This document shows, one piece after another, positions 1 to 8,944 of a stretch of DNA of 64,000 bases. The notes beneath the pieces are model-generated. The model ran no database searches and was not told the origin of the DNA. It was given only the letters and a program-made list of their open reading frames with translations. The DNA is from Streptomyces ureilyticus. GTDB lineage: Bacteria > Actinomycetota > Actinomycetes > Streptomycetales > Streptomycetaceae. The position numbers and the translations under genes are program-made. The stretch is taken from NCBI RefSeq assembly GCF_011045025.1, contig NZ_JAAKZX010000016.1:1-64000 (forward strand), written 5' to 3'. How positions within the stretch are numbered: position 1 is the first letter of the stretch; each line of letters starts with the position of its first letter.

Positions 1-31
1 CAACCCGCCCTCCCCGCAGGCGAGTTGAGCC

Positions 32-592
32 CTACGCAGCCGATTCACTCCCCGAACGCAGCAGCAGGGGCCCCTCCGCACCCGCCGCGAATTCCACCAC
101 CGCCGTGTAAGCCCGCGCGTCCCCGATCGTGCGCTCCCGAGGCGTCTCGCACGCCCCCGGCTCGTCGTCCGCGCCCACCGCGCAGTGCATCCGGACGGTA
201 CGGCCGCCGGGCGCCATGAGGGTCAGTACGGCGGTGAGGTCGTCGCCGGTCGCATTGCGGTAGTACGTACGCGCCCAGGTGTCCCGCCCCTGGGTCAGTA
301 CGCAGGTCTGCGCCTCGATGCCGTCGGGGGAGGCGAGTTCGGGTCCGCAGTGGGAAGTGCCGACGGGATCCCGACCCAGCAGCAGCGGACTCCGGACCGG
401 GCCGGGTCGCGGTGCGGCCGCCCTGTCGGCGACGCGTTCGGATGTACGTACGACCGCGGGATTCTCCTGGCCCGCCGGCCCGGCGGAGGCCACGGCCAGC
501 GGCAGCGTGGCCGCGAGGACGGCGACGCCCGTCAGCGTCGGGAGACGAACTCTTCGGAAGCCCGGGGGTCGCCCTCCGGAGGAACGCAGCAT
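32..592 (-). CDS. Secreted protein of unknown function
   Basis: I do not recognise this family. The 186-residue product has an arginine-containing N-terminus (about residues 1-14) followed by a hydrophobic stretch with an Ala-rich end near residue 40, which reads as a Sec signal peptide. The mature part has two pairs of cysteines (around CGPEL, QTCVL, MHCAV and ACETP), compatible with disulfides outside the cell. I chose the ATG at 592; the reading frame extends seven codons further to a TTG, which is a less likely start. The next gene on this strand ends 57 bases upstream of this start, so co-transcription is possible. Confidence is good that it is a gene and low for any function. Confidence 0.65.
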   Translation of the reverse strand: MLRSSGGRPPGFRRVRLPTLTGVAVLAATLPLAVASAGPAGQENPAVVRTSERVADRAAAPRPGPVRSPLLLGRDPVGTSHCGPELASPDGIEAQTCVLTQGRDTWARTYYRNATGDDLTAVLTLMAPGGRTVRMHCAVGADDEPGACETPRERTIGDARAYTAVVEFAAGAEGPLLLRSGSESAA

Positions 593-648
593 GAAAGGGA
601 CGATAACGACCAAGAGTGGGCGCGCGGTTCGCCGCGCGCCCGATTCCC

Positions 649-1314
649 CTACAACTCGGGTGCGCTCACACCCGGACGAGTGAGGGCCTCCACCACGGCG
701 TCCACGACGGCCTCCACATCGGGCACCCAGGGCGCGGCCGAGCCGGGCAGCGGTGCCCGCTCCCAGCGGATCTGGCCCTGTCCGGTCTCGGACGGGGGCA
801 GCGCGAGATAGCCGCCCTCTCCGTGGAAGCGCAGCGAGCCGGGCACGAAGTCCTTGGCGTACAGCAGCTCACCCAGCTGCTCGAAGGAGTACGGCTTCAC
901 CAGCAGCGCCCAGCGCGTGGGGGAAGCGATCACCGGGCCGAGGCGCATGCCCATGTGGTCGAGCGCCCCGAGCGCACGGGGGGCGGCGAGCGCCGGCAGG
1001 CTCACCGCGCACGGGGCCTGGCCCCCGGTGGCGAGGATGACCGGCGCCGCGGGGCGGTTCGTCCACCACCAGCGCACCATGCGCTCGTCGGTGGTGGCCG
1101 CGAGGAGACCGGGGTCGAAGGGGTGAGCACCGGGAACCGTGCACTCCGGATCGGGGCACCCGCAGCGCGCCCGCCCTTGCGGGTCCGGCGCGACGCCGGG
1201 GAGTACGGGCCACTGCCATGCGGTCGCGAATGTCAGGGCCGCGCCGAGCATCTCAGGCCTTCCATTGTTCCGCCTGGAAAGGAGCCTGCGTCGCCTTCCG
1301 AGGATCTCGCGCAT
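649..1314 (-). CDS. Bifunctional primase/polymerase N-terminal domain protein
   Basis: The 221-residue protein looks like the small stand-alone prim-pol (AEP superfamily) proteins common in Streptomyces. Typical marks are the start MREILGRRRRLL, the stretch AALTFATAWQWPVLPGV, a Cys cluster (CGCPDPECTVPGAHPFDP) and WWWTNRPAAPVILATG. In full-length members this domain makes primers and copies DNA. Here there is no helicase and no mobile-element context, so a chromosomal replication or repair role is only a guess. The start at 1314 matches the conserved N-terminus. Confidence 0.75.
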   Translation of the reverse strand: MREILGRRRRLLSRRNNGRPEMLGAALTFATAWQWPVLPGVAPDPQGRARCGCPDPECTVPGAHPFDPGLLAATTDERMVRWWWTNRPAAPVILATGGQAPCAVSLPALAAPRALGALDHMGMRLGPVIASPTRWALLVKPYSFEQLGELLYAKDFVPGSLRFHGEGGYLALPPSETGQGQIRWERAPLPGSAAPWVPDVEAVVDAVVEALTRPGVSAPEL

Positions 1315-1786
1315 GAGCGCTCGTTCCTTTCCGTTGCACGCCTGGCAACACCGAGGACCACATCACATCATGTGTCGATCACTTCACTGTGCGTACCTGC
1401 TGACGCATCACACCCCGGCCAAGGACAAGGGGAACCCCTATGGGTCGAGCATTGGCTTCGTCCGCGTCCATACTGCGCCTATCAACAGCATGGGCATGGC
1501 GTGGGGGTGGCGGCGCCTGGCGATTGCTGTCCCGCGTGTTGCTTGCCGCCTCCGCCACGGGAGGATGGGGCACGGTCGTCGATGGTTAAGACGCCCGGGT
1601 CCGTCGCCAGGTTCCGGGAGGATCCCAACCACCCCTGGCCTTCACCGAGTACGTACCCATCACGACCGCTGTGACGCTCCGTCGAACAAGGCCAGTCGAC
1701 CGCAATACGCCGTAACCCGAGGCAGTTTTAAGCCAACTTTGCTTTTCTCAAGTTCCCCATCGGACACCAGGAATCCCAGCAGGACA
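1315..1786. other. Gene-free interval between divergent genes
   Basis: About 470 bases between the prim-pol gene (leftward) and the PPM phosphatase (rightward). It should hold both promoters. A run near 1725-1755 is AT-richer than the surroundings, but I could not assign a specific -10/-35 pair or operator. An in-frame extension of the phosphatase frame crosses it but lacks Streptomyces codon bias, so I treat it as noncoding. Confidence 0.5.
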
Positions 1787-3298
1787 ATGCTGGACATCCC
1801 CTCACGAGTACGTGTACATGTGGAGACAGTGCTAGCGGCGCAGAATGACATGGGGGTTTGCGATGCTTTTGAGCAAAACGCACTGGTCCGAAAGTCGGAC
1901 GCCATGAACTCCCCTCACCCTCCGAAAGTGGCCGGAATCGATTCAACTGTTCCGGCCCCCACACACACTGTCGCGCCCGCGCCTGCCGTCCCCGGTACCT
2001 CTGCAGCCCCTTCCCCAAACCCCCCGGGCGCCGTTCTCCAGGACCGTCTCGCCGGCTGGGTGTCCGATCTCACGACGCTGCACGAACTGACCGAGCGGAT
2101 GGTCCGCACGGCGTCGCTGAGTGACGCACTTCATGAACTTCTGCGTGCGGGAGCCGCCCTCGTGGGTGCCCGGCGCGGTCTCGTCGTCATGGAGCCGGGG
2201 GACGGCCTCGGCCCGGACACGACCATCGGCCTGGGCCTCGCCCGCGCCGATCTCGGTCACATCGAAACGATTCCGCGCCGCTGCATGTCGTACGGGAAAA
2301 TCCTGGACGGACTGCCCGGCGGCGAGGGTGAGATCGCACAGCCCGATTTGTTCTCCGAGGACGGGCTCGACCCGCGTCACCGCGAGGTGGCCGCCCGCCT
2401 CGGCTATGCCGCGAGCTACGCGCTCCCACTGTCCACCGAGACGGCGGGCCGACTGGGTGCCGCCGTCTGGCTGTACGACGAGCCCGCCGAACCGGTTGAG
2501 GGGCAGCGGCACCTCGTCGGCCTGTACGCCCGGTACGCGGCCGAACACCTGGCCCGGCTGGTCGAACTGGAACGCACGCGCGCGTGCATGACGACGATCA
2601 CCGACGAGCTGCTGCCCTCGCGGCTGCCCCGGGTCTTCGGCGTCCAGCTCGCCGCCCGGCATCGCACCGGTCCGCGCGGCGGCGGCGACTGGTACGACGC
2701 GCTGCCCCTGCCGGACGCCGCGCTCGGTCTCGCGGTCGGGTCCGTCACGGGGTCGGGGCCCAGCGCGGTGGCCGCCATGGGACGGCTGAGGGCGTCCCTG
2801 CGGGCGTACGCCGTGATGGAGGGCGAGGACCCCGTCGCCGTCCTGTCCGACCTGGAACTGCTGCTCAGGCTGACCGAGCCCGCTCGCAGCGCCACCGCCC
2901 TGTTCGCGTACTGCGAGCCCGCCTCGCGCAAGATCACGATGGCCGGGGCCGGGCACAGCCCGCCGCTGCTGATCGGTGAGCGGCGCACGGAGTTCGTGGA
3001 GACGTCGCTGTCGGCGCCGCTGGGCATGCTCGCCTGCTGGGAGGCGCCGAGCGTTGAATTCCGGGCAGCGCCAGGAGAGACGGTTCTGCTGTACACGGAC
3101 GGTCTGCTGCAGCGCACCGGCGACCCCATGGACCGGGCCTTCGCTCGACTGCACGCGGCGGCGGCGAGCGTGCCCAGGCCACTGCGTGCGGACCCGGGGG
3201 CGATCGCCGACCATGTGCTGCGGACGGTGCTTCCGGAGGAGCTCGACGCGTCCGACGGACTGGAGGACGTGGTTTTGCTGGCGGCACGCTTCGAGTGA
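1787..3298 (+). CDS. GAF-domain PPM (SpoIIE/RsbU-type) phosphatase, degenerate metal site
   Basis: 503 residues: a proline-rich leader (about 45-85), a GAF sensor domain (about 90-260) and a C-terminal PPM phosphatase domain (about 280-500). Recognisable motifs are GGDWYD near residue 300, GAGHSPPLL, LLYTDGLLQR and a final EDVVLLAARF. RsbU-type enzymes dephosphorylate anti-anti-sigma factors. The usual GDVxGHG motif is VGSVTGSG here, so the metal-binding Asp is Ser319 and the His is also lost. The enzyme may be impaired or use one metal site. I chose ATG 1787 because AGGA lies just upstream; ATG 1904 is an alternative. Confidence 0.8.
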   Translation: MLDIPSRVRVHVETVLAAQNDMGVCDAFEQNALVRKSDAMNSPHPPKVAGIDSTVPAPTHTVAPAPAVPGTSAAPSPNPPGAVLQDRLAGWVSDLTTLHELTERMVRTASLSDALHELLRAGAALVGARRGLVVMEPGDGLGPDTTIGLGLARADLGHIETIPRRCMSYGKILDGLPGGEGEIAQPDLFSEDGLDPRHREVAARLGYAASYALPLSTETAGRLGAAVWLYDEPAEPVEGQRHLVGLYARYAAEHLARLVELERTRACMTTITDELLPSRLPRVFGVQLAARHRTGPRGGGDWYDALPLPDAALGLAVGSVTGSGPSAVAAMGRLRASLRAYAVMEGEDPVAVLSDLELLLRLTEPARSATALFAYCEPASRKITMAGAGHSPPLLIGERRTEFVETSLSAPLGMLACWEAPSVEFRAAPGETVLLYTDGLLQRTGDPMDRAFARLHAAAASVPRPLRADPGAIADHVLRTVLPEELDASDGLEDVVLLAARFE

Positions 3299-3414
3299 GC
3301 CGCGCGGAGGGCACGTGGCTCGGAGGGCACGTAAAAGGGCTTCCGGCCCCCTGGGCCCCCTCCCGTACGACCGTACGATGGAGGGGGTCCAGTGCCGTAT
3401 CTAGGAGGATGACC

Positions 3415-4872
3415 GTGGCCGAAGAGCTCACTCCGGAGACTGGGGACGAGTCTGAAGAGCCGATCAAGCAGCGCAAGAACGGTCTGTACCCCGGTGTGTC
3501 CGACGAGCTCGCCGAGAACATGAAGTCCGGCTGGGCCGACACCGAGCTGCACGGCCTGGAGCCCATCCCCCAGGCCGCGTACACCGCCGCCCGCCGCGCC
3601 GCGCTCTCCGCGCGCTTCCCGGGCGATCGGCTGGTCATTCCCGCGGGGAACCTGAAGACCCGCTCGAACGACACGGAGTATGCCTTCCGCACCTCCGTCG
3701 AGTACGCCTACCTGACCGGCAACCTCACCGAGGACGGCGTCCTCGTTCTGGAGCCCAAGGGCGACGGCCACAAGGCGACGATCTACCTGCTGCCGCGCTC
3801 GGACCGGGAGAACGGCGAGTTCTGGCTTTCCGGCCACGGCGAGCTGTGGGTCGGCCGCCGCCACTCTCTGGCCGAGGCCGAGCAGCTGTACGGCATCCCC
3901 GCCGCCGACGTCCGCGAGCTGCCCGACAAGCTGCGCGAGGCGACCGGCCCTGTCCGTGTCGTGCGCAGTTACGACGCCGGGGTCGAGGCGGCGCTCACCG
4001 ACAAGGTGACCGCCGAGCGCGACGAGGAACTGCGGGTCTTTCTCTCCGAGGCCCGGCTGGTCAAGGACGCGTTCGAGGCCGGCGAGCTGCAGAAGGCCGT
4101 CGACTCGACCGTGCGCGGCTTCGAGGACGTCGTACGGGTCCTCGACAAGGCCGAGGCGACCAGCGAGCGCTACATCGAGGGCACCTTCTTCCTGCGCGCG
4201 CGGGTCGAGGGCAACGACATCGGTTACGGATCCATCTGCGCGGCCGGCGCGCACGCCTGCACCCTGCACTGGGTACGCAACGACGGTCCCGTCCGCTCCG
4301 GGGACCTGCTGCTGCTGGACGCCGGCGTGGAGACCCACACGCTCTACACGGCAGACGTGACGCGCACGCTGCCGATCAGCGGCACGTACAGCGAGATCCA
4401 GAAGAAGATCTACGACGCCGTGTACGAGGCCCAGGAGGCCGGTATCGCGGCGGTGCGGCCGGGCGCCAAGTACCGCGACTTCCACGATGCCGCGCAGCGC
4501 GTGCTGACCGAAAAGCTCGTCGAGTGGGGTCTGGTCGAGGGCCCTGTGGAGCGCGTGCTGGAGCTGGGGCTGCAGCGCCGCTGGACGCTGCACGGCACCG
4601 GTCACATGCTCGGCATGGACGTCCACGACTGCGCGGCGGCGCGGACGGAGACGTACGTGGACGGCACGCTGGAACCGGGCATGTGCCTGACGGTGGAGCC
4701 GGGCCTGTACTTCCAGGCGGACGACCTGACCGTGCCCGAGGAGTACCGCGGCATCGGTGTCCGCATCGAGGACGACATCCTGGTCACCCAGGACGGCAAC
4801 AAGAACCTCTCGGCTGGGCTGCCGCGCCGCTCCGACGAGGTCGAGGCGTGGATGGCGTCCCTGAAGGGCTGA
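3415..4872 (+). CDS. M24 family Xaa-Pro aminopeptidase (aminopeptidase P)
   Basis: 485 residues. The N-terminal third is the creatinase-like domain and the C-terminal half the pita-bread metallopeptidase fold. The five metal ligands are visible in order: Asp in LLLLDAGVE, Asp in YTADVTRT, His in LHGTGHMLGMDVHD, Glu in TVEPGLYF and Glu in VRIEDDILV. The expected reaction is removal of an N-terminal residue preceding proline, in the cytoplasm. An AGGAGG at 3403-3408 directly abuts ATG 3409, leaving no spacing, whereas GTG 3415 sits six bases away. I therefore use GTG 3415 (VAEELTPE). Confidence 0.93.
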   Translation: MAEELTPETGDESEEPIKQRKNGLYPGVSDELAENMKSGWADTELHGLEPIPQAAYTAARRAALSARFPGDRLVIPAGNLKTRSNDTEYAFRTSVEYAYLTGNLTEDGVLVLEPKGDGHKATIYLLPRSDRENGEFWLSGHGELWVGRRHSLAEAEQLYGIPAADVRELPDKLREATGPVRVVRSYDAGVEAALTDKVTAERDEELRVFLSEARLVKDAFEAGELQKAVDSTVRGFEDVVRVLDKAEATSERYIEGTFFLRARVEGNDIGYGSICAAGAHACTLHWVRNDGPVRSGDLLLLDAGVETHTLYTADVTRTLPISGTYSEIQKKIYDAVYEAQEAGIAAVRPGAKYRDFHDAAQRVLTEKLVEWGLVEGPVERVLELGLQRRWTLHGTGHMLGMDVHDCAAARTETYVDGTLEPGMCLTVEPGLYFQADDLTVPEEYRGIGVRIEDDILVTQDGNKNLSAGLPRRSDEVEAWMASLKG

Positions 4873-4956
4873 CTTTTCGCGCTTTTCGCGAGTGCTCGAC
4901 GAGGACGTCACGCGGGGCCGAAATGGCCTCCCTATAAGGGCTGATACGAGAGTGAT

Positions 4957-4984
4957 GGCCGGGTGCCCTTCTGGGTACCCGGCC
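4957..4984 (+). terminator. Stem-loop terminator after the aminopeptidase gene
   Basis: GGCCGGGTGCCC pairs with GGGTACCCGGCC (one G-T mismatch) and is followed by TTTC. It lies 85 bases after the aminopeptidase stop and just before the MocR start, so it should separate the two transcripts. Confidence 0.7.
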
Positions 4985-5012
4985 TTTCGGTGTGTCTAGG
5001 GGGGCGGCTTTG

Positions 5013-6377
5013 GTGGACGACTTCTGGTCCGGCGTCGGTGTCGATCTGCATCTGGAGCCGGATGCGCGGGCAGGGCGTCGGGCGGGGCTTGAGCGGGCTC
5101 TTCGGGATGCCGTACGCGAGGGGCGGCTCGCTCCTGGGACGCGGCTGCCCGCGACACGGCGGCTGGCGGCCGAACTGGGCGTCTCCCGTGGGACGGCGAA
5201 GGCGGCGTACGACCAACTGGTGGCCGAGGGCTATCTGACGGCTCGGCAGGGTTCGGGAACCGAGGTGGCGGCGCTGCCCACGACATCTCTGGACGCGTCC
5301 GGGAACGGGGCACACGCGCGTGCGCCCCGTTTTGATCTGCGGCCCGGCAGTCCGGACGTCGGTACGTTCCCGGCGGCGGCCTGGCTGCGGGCGTTGCGGC
5401 GGGCCATCGCGGTGGCGCCCTCCATGGCGTACGAATACGGCGATCCGCGCGGCCGCATCGAGTTGCGGACCGCCTTGTCGGGGTACCTGGGGCGGGCGCG
5501 CGGGGTGATCGCGCCGCCCGAGCGGATCGTGATCACGTCCGGTTACGTTCAGGGGCTCGCGCTCCTCACGCGCGTACTGGGGTCCGGGGTGATCGCCATG
5601 GAGGACCCGGGGCTGCCCTTCCACCGGGACGTGGTGCGGCACAACGGCGGTTCCGTGGCCCCGGTGAGCGTCGACGAACGGGGCGCCCGCGCCGAGGAGT
5701 TGGGCGGCGTGGCGGCTGTCGTGGTCACGCCCGCGCACCAGTACCCGACCGGAGTCACGCTCCACCCGGAGCGGCGGCGGGCGCTCACGGACTGGGCACG
5801 CGCGCGTGGTGGGCTGATCGTCGAGGACGACTACGACGGGGAGTTCCGCTACGACAGACAGCCCGTGGGCGCACTCCAAGGGATGGCACCGGGACAGGTC
5901 GTCTACCTGGGGACGGCTTCCAAGACGCTCGGGCCCGCGCTGCGGCTGGGCTGGATGGTGCTGCCGCCGCACCTGGTCGACGCGGTCGCCGACGCCAAGC
6001 TGCACAGCGACCACCACACCGAGTCGATCGGCCAGTTGGCCCTCGCCGAGCTGATCACCAGCCACGCCTACGACCGGCACATACGCGCCTGCCGACTGCG
6101 GTACCGGCGGCGGAGGGATCAGCTGCTCGCCCGGCTGGGGCCGCGCCGCAGTGTGCTCGGGATCGCGGCCGGGCTGCATGCGCTGGTGGACGTGGCGTAC
6201 GAGGACGCGGTACTCGCGCGGGCCGCCGAGGAGGGGCTTGCGGTGGGGTGCCTCGGGGAGCACTGGCACGGGGCGCGTGAGGGGCGGCCCCAGGGGCTGG
6301 TGGTGGGGTACGGGACGCCTCGGGAGCGGGTCTATCCGGAGGCGTTGGAGCTCTTGGGGCGGGTGCTGGAGGACTGA
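5013..6377 (+). CDS. MocR/PdxR-type GntR regulator with aminotransferase domain
   Basis: 454 residues. A winged-helix GntR domain (about 20-90: LPATRRLAAELGVSRGTAKAAYDQLVAEGYL) is joined to a fold-type I aminotransferase domain (about 110-450). The PLP lysine is in ASKTLGPALRLGW, and the cofactor Asp/Tyr region is EDDYDGEFRYDRQ. MocR proteins use PLP or an amino-acid ligand to control neighbouring genes. The likeliest target is the MFS gene 180 bases downstream, but that is inference. GTG 5013 has AGGGGGG eight bases upstream; an in-frame GTG at 4992 overlaps that site and is less likely. Confidence 0.85.
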   Translation: MDDFWSGVGVDLHLEPDARAGRRAGLERALRDAVREGRLAPGTRLPATRRLAAELGVSRGTAKAAYDQLVAEGYLTARQGSGTEVAALPTTSLDASGNGAHARAPRFDLRPGSPDVGTFPAAAWLRALRRAIAVAPSMAYEYGDPRGRIELRTALSGYLGRARGVIAPPERIVITSGYVQGLALLTRVLGSGVIAMEDPGLPFHRDVVRHNGGSVAPVSVDERGARAEELGGVAAVVVTPAHQYPTGVTLHPERRRALTDWARARGGLIVEDDYDGEFRYDRQPVGALQGMAPGQVVYLGTASKTLGPALRLGWMVLPPHLVDAVADAKLHSDHHTESIGQLALAELITSHAYDRHIRACRLRYRRRRDQLLARLGPRRSVLGIAAGLHALVDVAYEDAVLARAAEEGLAVGCLGEHWHGAREGRPQGLVVGYGTPRERVYPEALELLGRVLED

Positions 6378-6557
6378 GGGCGCGGGCACGCGGGTTTCTC
6401 GAGGGCTGGGCAGGGAGCACGGGTGCCGGACGATTGAGCAGGGGCACGCGGGTTTTTCGAGGCTCGTCAGAGGGCACGTCGGCGCTGGAATTGGGGCATG
6501 AAATGGCTTGCTGATTGGTTCTGTTGAGGGGCCCACTGTCTCCGTAGCGTCGTCCCC

Positions 6558-7823
6558 ATGACGAACTCGCTTCTCCCGCCCGCGGGCCCGCAGCGCGTCC
6601 TGGCCGTCGCCCAGTTGAGCAACTCCGTCGGAGACGGGGCCTTCTACGTCACCTCCGTCCTGTACTTCACCCACATCGTCGGGCTCGCCCCCACGCGCGT
6701 GGGCCTCGGGCTCACCATCGCGTGGGCGGTCGGGTCACTGGCGGGTGTGCCCCTGGGGCGGCTCGCCGACCGGCACGGCCCGCGTGGCACGGCGGTGCTG
6801 CTGGCGCTGGCGACCGGTCTCGCGGTGGCGTCCTTCCTGGTCGTACGCGGCTTTGTGCCGTTCGTGCTCGCGGCGTGCGGGTACGCGGCGGCGCAGTCGG
6901 GGCTCGCGGCGGCCCGGCAGGCCCTGCTGGCCGGGCTGGTGTCCCGGGAGGAGCGTACGGGGCTGCTCGCGCACCTCCAGTCGACGCTCAATGCCGGTCT
7001 CGCGGTGGGGGCGGGACTCGGCGGGCTCGCGCTGCACATGGGGACGCGGGAGGCCTACCTCGGGGTGTTCGCGCTGGACGCGGTGAGCTTCCTGCTGTGC
7101 GCGGGGGTACTGCTGCGGCTGCCGGCCGTGAGGCCTGTGCACGCGCGCGTGGGCGCCGGTCAGGGGCGCGGAGGGAACGGCAGGGGCGACGCCCTCGGAG
7201 TGCTGCGCGACCGCCCGTACGCGGTCGTCACGCTGCTCAACACCGTGCTGCTGCTGCGGATGCCTCTGCTCAGCCTGGGCATCCCGCTGTGGATCGCCGA
7301 GCGGACCGATGCCCCGGCCTGGCTGGTATCCGCGCTGTTCGTGCTCAACACGGGTGCCGTGATGCTCTTCCAGGTGCGTATGGCGCGCGGGGTGACGGGC
7401 CTCGCGTCGGCCACGCGCGCGGTGCGGCGTTCGGGGCTGGTGATGCTGGCGTCGTGCGCGGTGTTCGCGCTGTCGGCCGGGGTCTCGGCCTGGGTGGCGG
7501 TGGGTTTGCTGGTCGCCGGCGCGGTGCTTCAAGTCGTGGCCGAGATGCAGCAGTCGGCGGGTTCCTGGCATCTGTCCTTCGATCTCGCCCCTGCCGACCG
7601 GGTCGGCGAGTACCAGGGCTTCTTCGGCACGGGCGTCACCGTGGCGCGCACGGCGGGACCGCTGGTGCTGACGGCGCTGCTCGTGGGGTGGGGGACGCCG
7701 GGCTGGCTGGTCCTCGGCGGACTCATGCTGGCGGCTTCATACGGGATGGGGCCCGCGGTGCGGTGGGCGGACGGAAGGCGGGCCACCGCACCGCGGGTCA
7801 GGCAGCCCGTGCCGGTGAACTGA
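6558..7823 (+). CDS. MFS transporter
   Basis: 421 residues with about twelve hydrophobic helices. The first loop carries a clear major-facilitator signature (GVPLGRLADRHGPRG, residues about 60-75). The MFS_1 layout (DAVSFLLC at helix 6, a basic cytoplasmic loop near residue 200) suggests a drug or metabolite exporter in the plasma membrane. The substrate cannot be told. It follows the MocR regulator on the same strand, and its last 26 bases overlap the 3' end of the convergent CitG-like gene. Confidence 0.85.
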   Translation: MTNSLLPPAGPQRVLAVAQLSNSVGDGAFYVTSVLYFTHIVGLAPTRVGLGLTIAWAVGSLAGVPLGRLADRHGPRGTAVLLALATGLAVASFLVVRGFVPFVLAACGYAAAQSGLAAARQALLAGLVSREERTGLLAHLQSTLNAGLAVGAGLGGLALHMGTREAYLGVFALDAVSFLLCAGVLLRLPAVRPVHARVGAGQGRGGNGRGDALGVLRDRPYAVVTLLNTVLLLRMPLLSLGIPLWIAERTDAPAWLVSALFVLNTGAVMLFQVRMARGVTGLASATRAVRRSGLVMLASCAVFALSAGVSAWVAVGLLVAGAVLQVVAEMQQSAGSWHLSFDLAPADRVGEYQGFFGTGVTVARTAGPLVLTALLVGWGTPGWLVLGGLMLAASYGMGPAVRWADGRRATAPRVRQPVPVN

Positions 7824-8643
7824 CCACCACCGGGAGCGGGAGCGAGTCCAGGAACAGGGCGCCCGCGAGGAGGCCGCTGCTTCCGCGGGGGCTCCACGCG
7901 CGCGCATGGAGGACGTCGTCGAAGGCGGCCAGAGCCGCGCGGCCGGCTTCCGTGGCCGTACCGCCCGCTTCCAGGACGCCGCGAGCGCCCGCCTGGACGT
8001 GCCGCAGGCCGTGCGGGCCCGCCGTGTACAGCAACTCCGTGTCCTGAAGGGTGGACATGACGGTGAGCAGGGCGTCGAGGCGGGCGTACGGCTCGGGGGC
8101 GCCCGCCGAGCGTGCTGCGGCCAGCGCGCTCAACGCCCGCCGTACGTGCGGGAATCCGGCCCGGGCCTCGCCCCGCGCCCCCGCGGCGCCGTACTCCACC
8201 GAGACGGAGGAGCCGCGGGAGGGGCGGCGCGGCGCTTTCCGGTCGGGATGTGCCGCGAGCCGCTTGGCGGTCGCGGCGAGGTCCCGGCCGGTGGCCCGGG
8301 GCTCCAGGGCGGCCGCGGCGACCAGCAGGCCGAGGACCCACAGTGCCCCTCGGTGGCCGCCGCCCGCGAGCCCTACCGAGTGCTCGGTGGACCGCCCGAT
8401 CGCGCCCAGTTCGGCGCGGAGTTCGGACGTCGCCGAGCCGGTGCGGTGCGCGGCGGCCGCCATCGCCGCCAGACCGGGCTCCAGCGCCTTGGCCGACCAG
8501 CGCAGGGAGTTGTGGTCCCGGCCGGTGGCGCGGGCGCCGCGATCGCGCGGGTCGGGCAGTCCGGGCTTGGGGGCCAGCGCGAGTTGCCCGGTCAGGGCGG
8601 TCACAGCGGCCTGCGCCAGCGTTTCGTCCGGCGGGTTGCTCAT
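7798..8643 (-). CDS. Triphosphoribosyl-dephospho-CoA synthase family (CitG/MdcB-like)
   Basis: 281 residues. The N-terminus has the family mark LALAPKPGLPDPRDRGARATGRDHNSL, a variant of KPGLVD...GAH.DM. CitG/MdcB makes the 2'-(5''-triphosphoribosyl)-3'-dephospho-CoA prosthetic-group precursor for citrate lyase or malonate decarboxylase. No lyase or decarboxylase subunits are nearby, and the motif is relaxed (Arg and Arg replace the usual residues before Asp), so a different substrate is possible. The gene is convergent with the MFS gene and overlaps it by 26 bases. A LacI-type palindrome lies just upstream of its ATG. Confidence 0.7.
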   Translation of the reverse strand: MSNPPDETLAQAAVTALTGQLALAPKPGLPDPRDRGARATGRDHNSLRWSAKALEPGLAAMAAAAHRTGSATSELRAELGAIGRSTEHSVGLAGGGHRGALWVLGLLVAAAALEPRATGRDLAATAKRLAAHPDRKAPRRPSRGSSVSVEYGAAGARGEARAGFPHVRRALSALAAARSAGAPEPYARLDALLTVMSTLQDTELLYTAGPHGLRHVQAGARGVLEAGGTATEAGRAALAAFDDVLHARAWSPRGSSGLLAGALFLDSLPLPVVVSSPARAA

Positions 8644-8646
8644 CGA

Positions 8647-8672
8647 CGTAAGCCTTTGCGTAAGCGTTTACG
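8647..8672 (-). promoter_or_regulatory. LacI-type operator candidate upstream of the CitG-like gene
   Basis: CGTAAGC occurs twice (8647-8653 and 8659-8665). The second copy is part of the near-perfect palindrome CGTAAGCGTTTACG (8659-8672), with a central CG as in LacI-family operators. It begins four bases before the CitG-like start codon. The rest of 8644-8944 shows no gene and must hold the promoters of the two divergent genes. Confidence 0.4.
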
Positions 8673-8944
8673 AGGAAGTGGCGGCAGAGGAGGCCGACGC
8701 GGGACAGGCCGTGACGCCGCCGTCTCCGCGGGGGTCGCTTTCCCGTCATGCGAGGAAACGTAGGGAGGGCAACCGTCAGGGAGCTGATGGGCAGCTGTGA
8801 GGGGCCTGAGAGTGGGTGTGCGACGGACGTCGCTCGCCGTCTCCCGTGGGCGGCATCACAGCTCGGGGAGGATTGCGCGGGGATGGGGTGAAACATAGCT
8901 TGTACGACTGCTGTGCGGGTCAAGGCATGTGAAAGGTGTTCCTG

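Noticed and set aside
2416-4911. Leftward frame of about 830 codons across the phosphatase and aminopeptidase
   Set aside because: Spans two unrelated well-supported genes and an intergenic terminator, with low-complexity composition.
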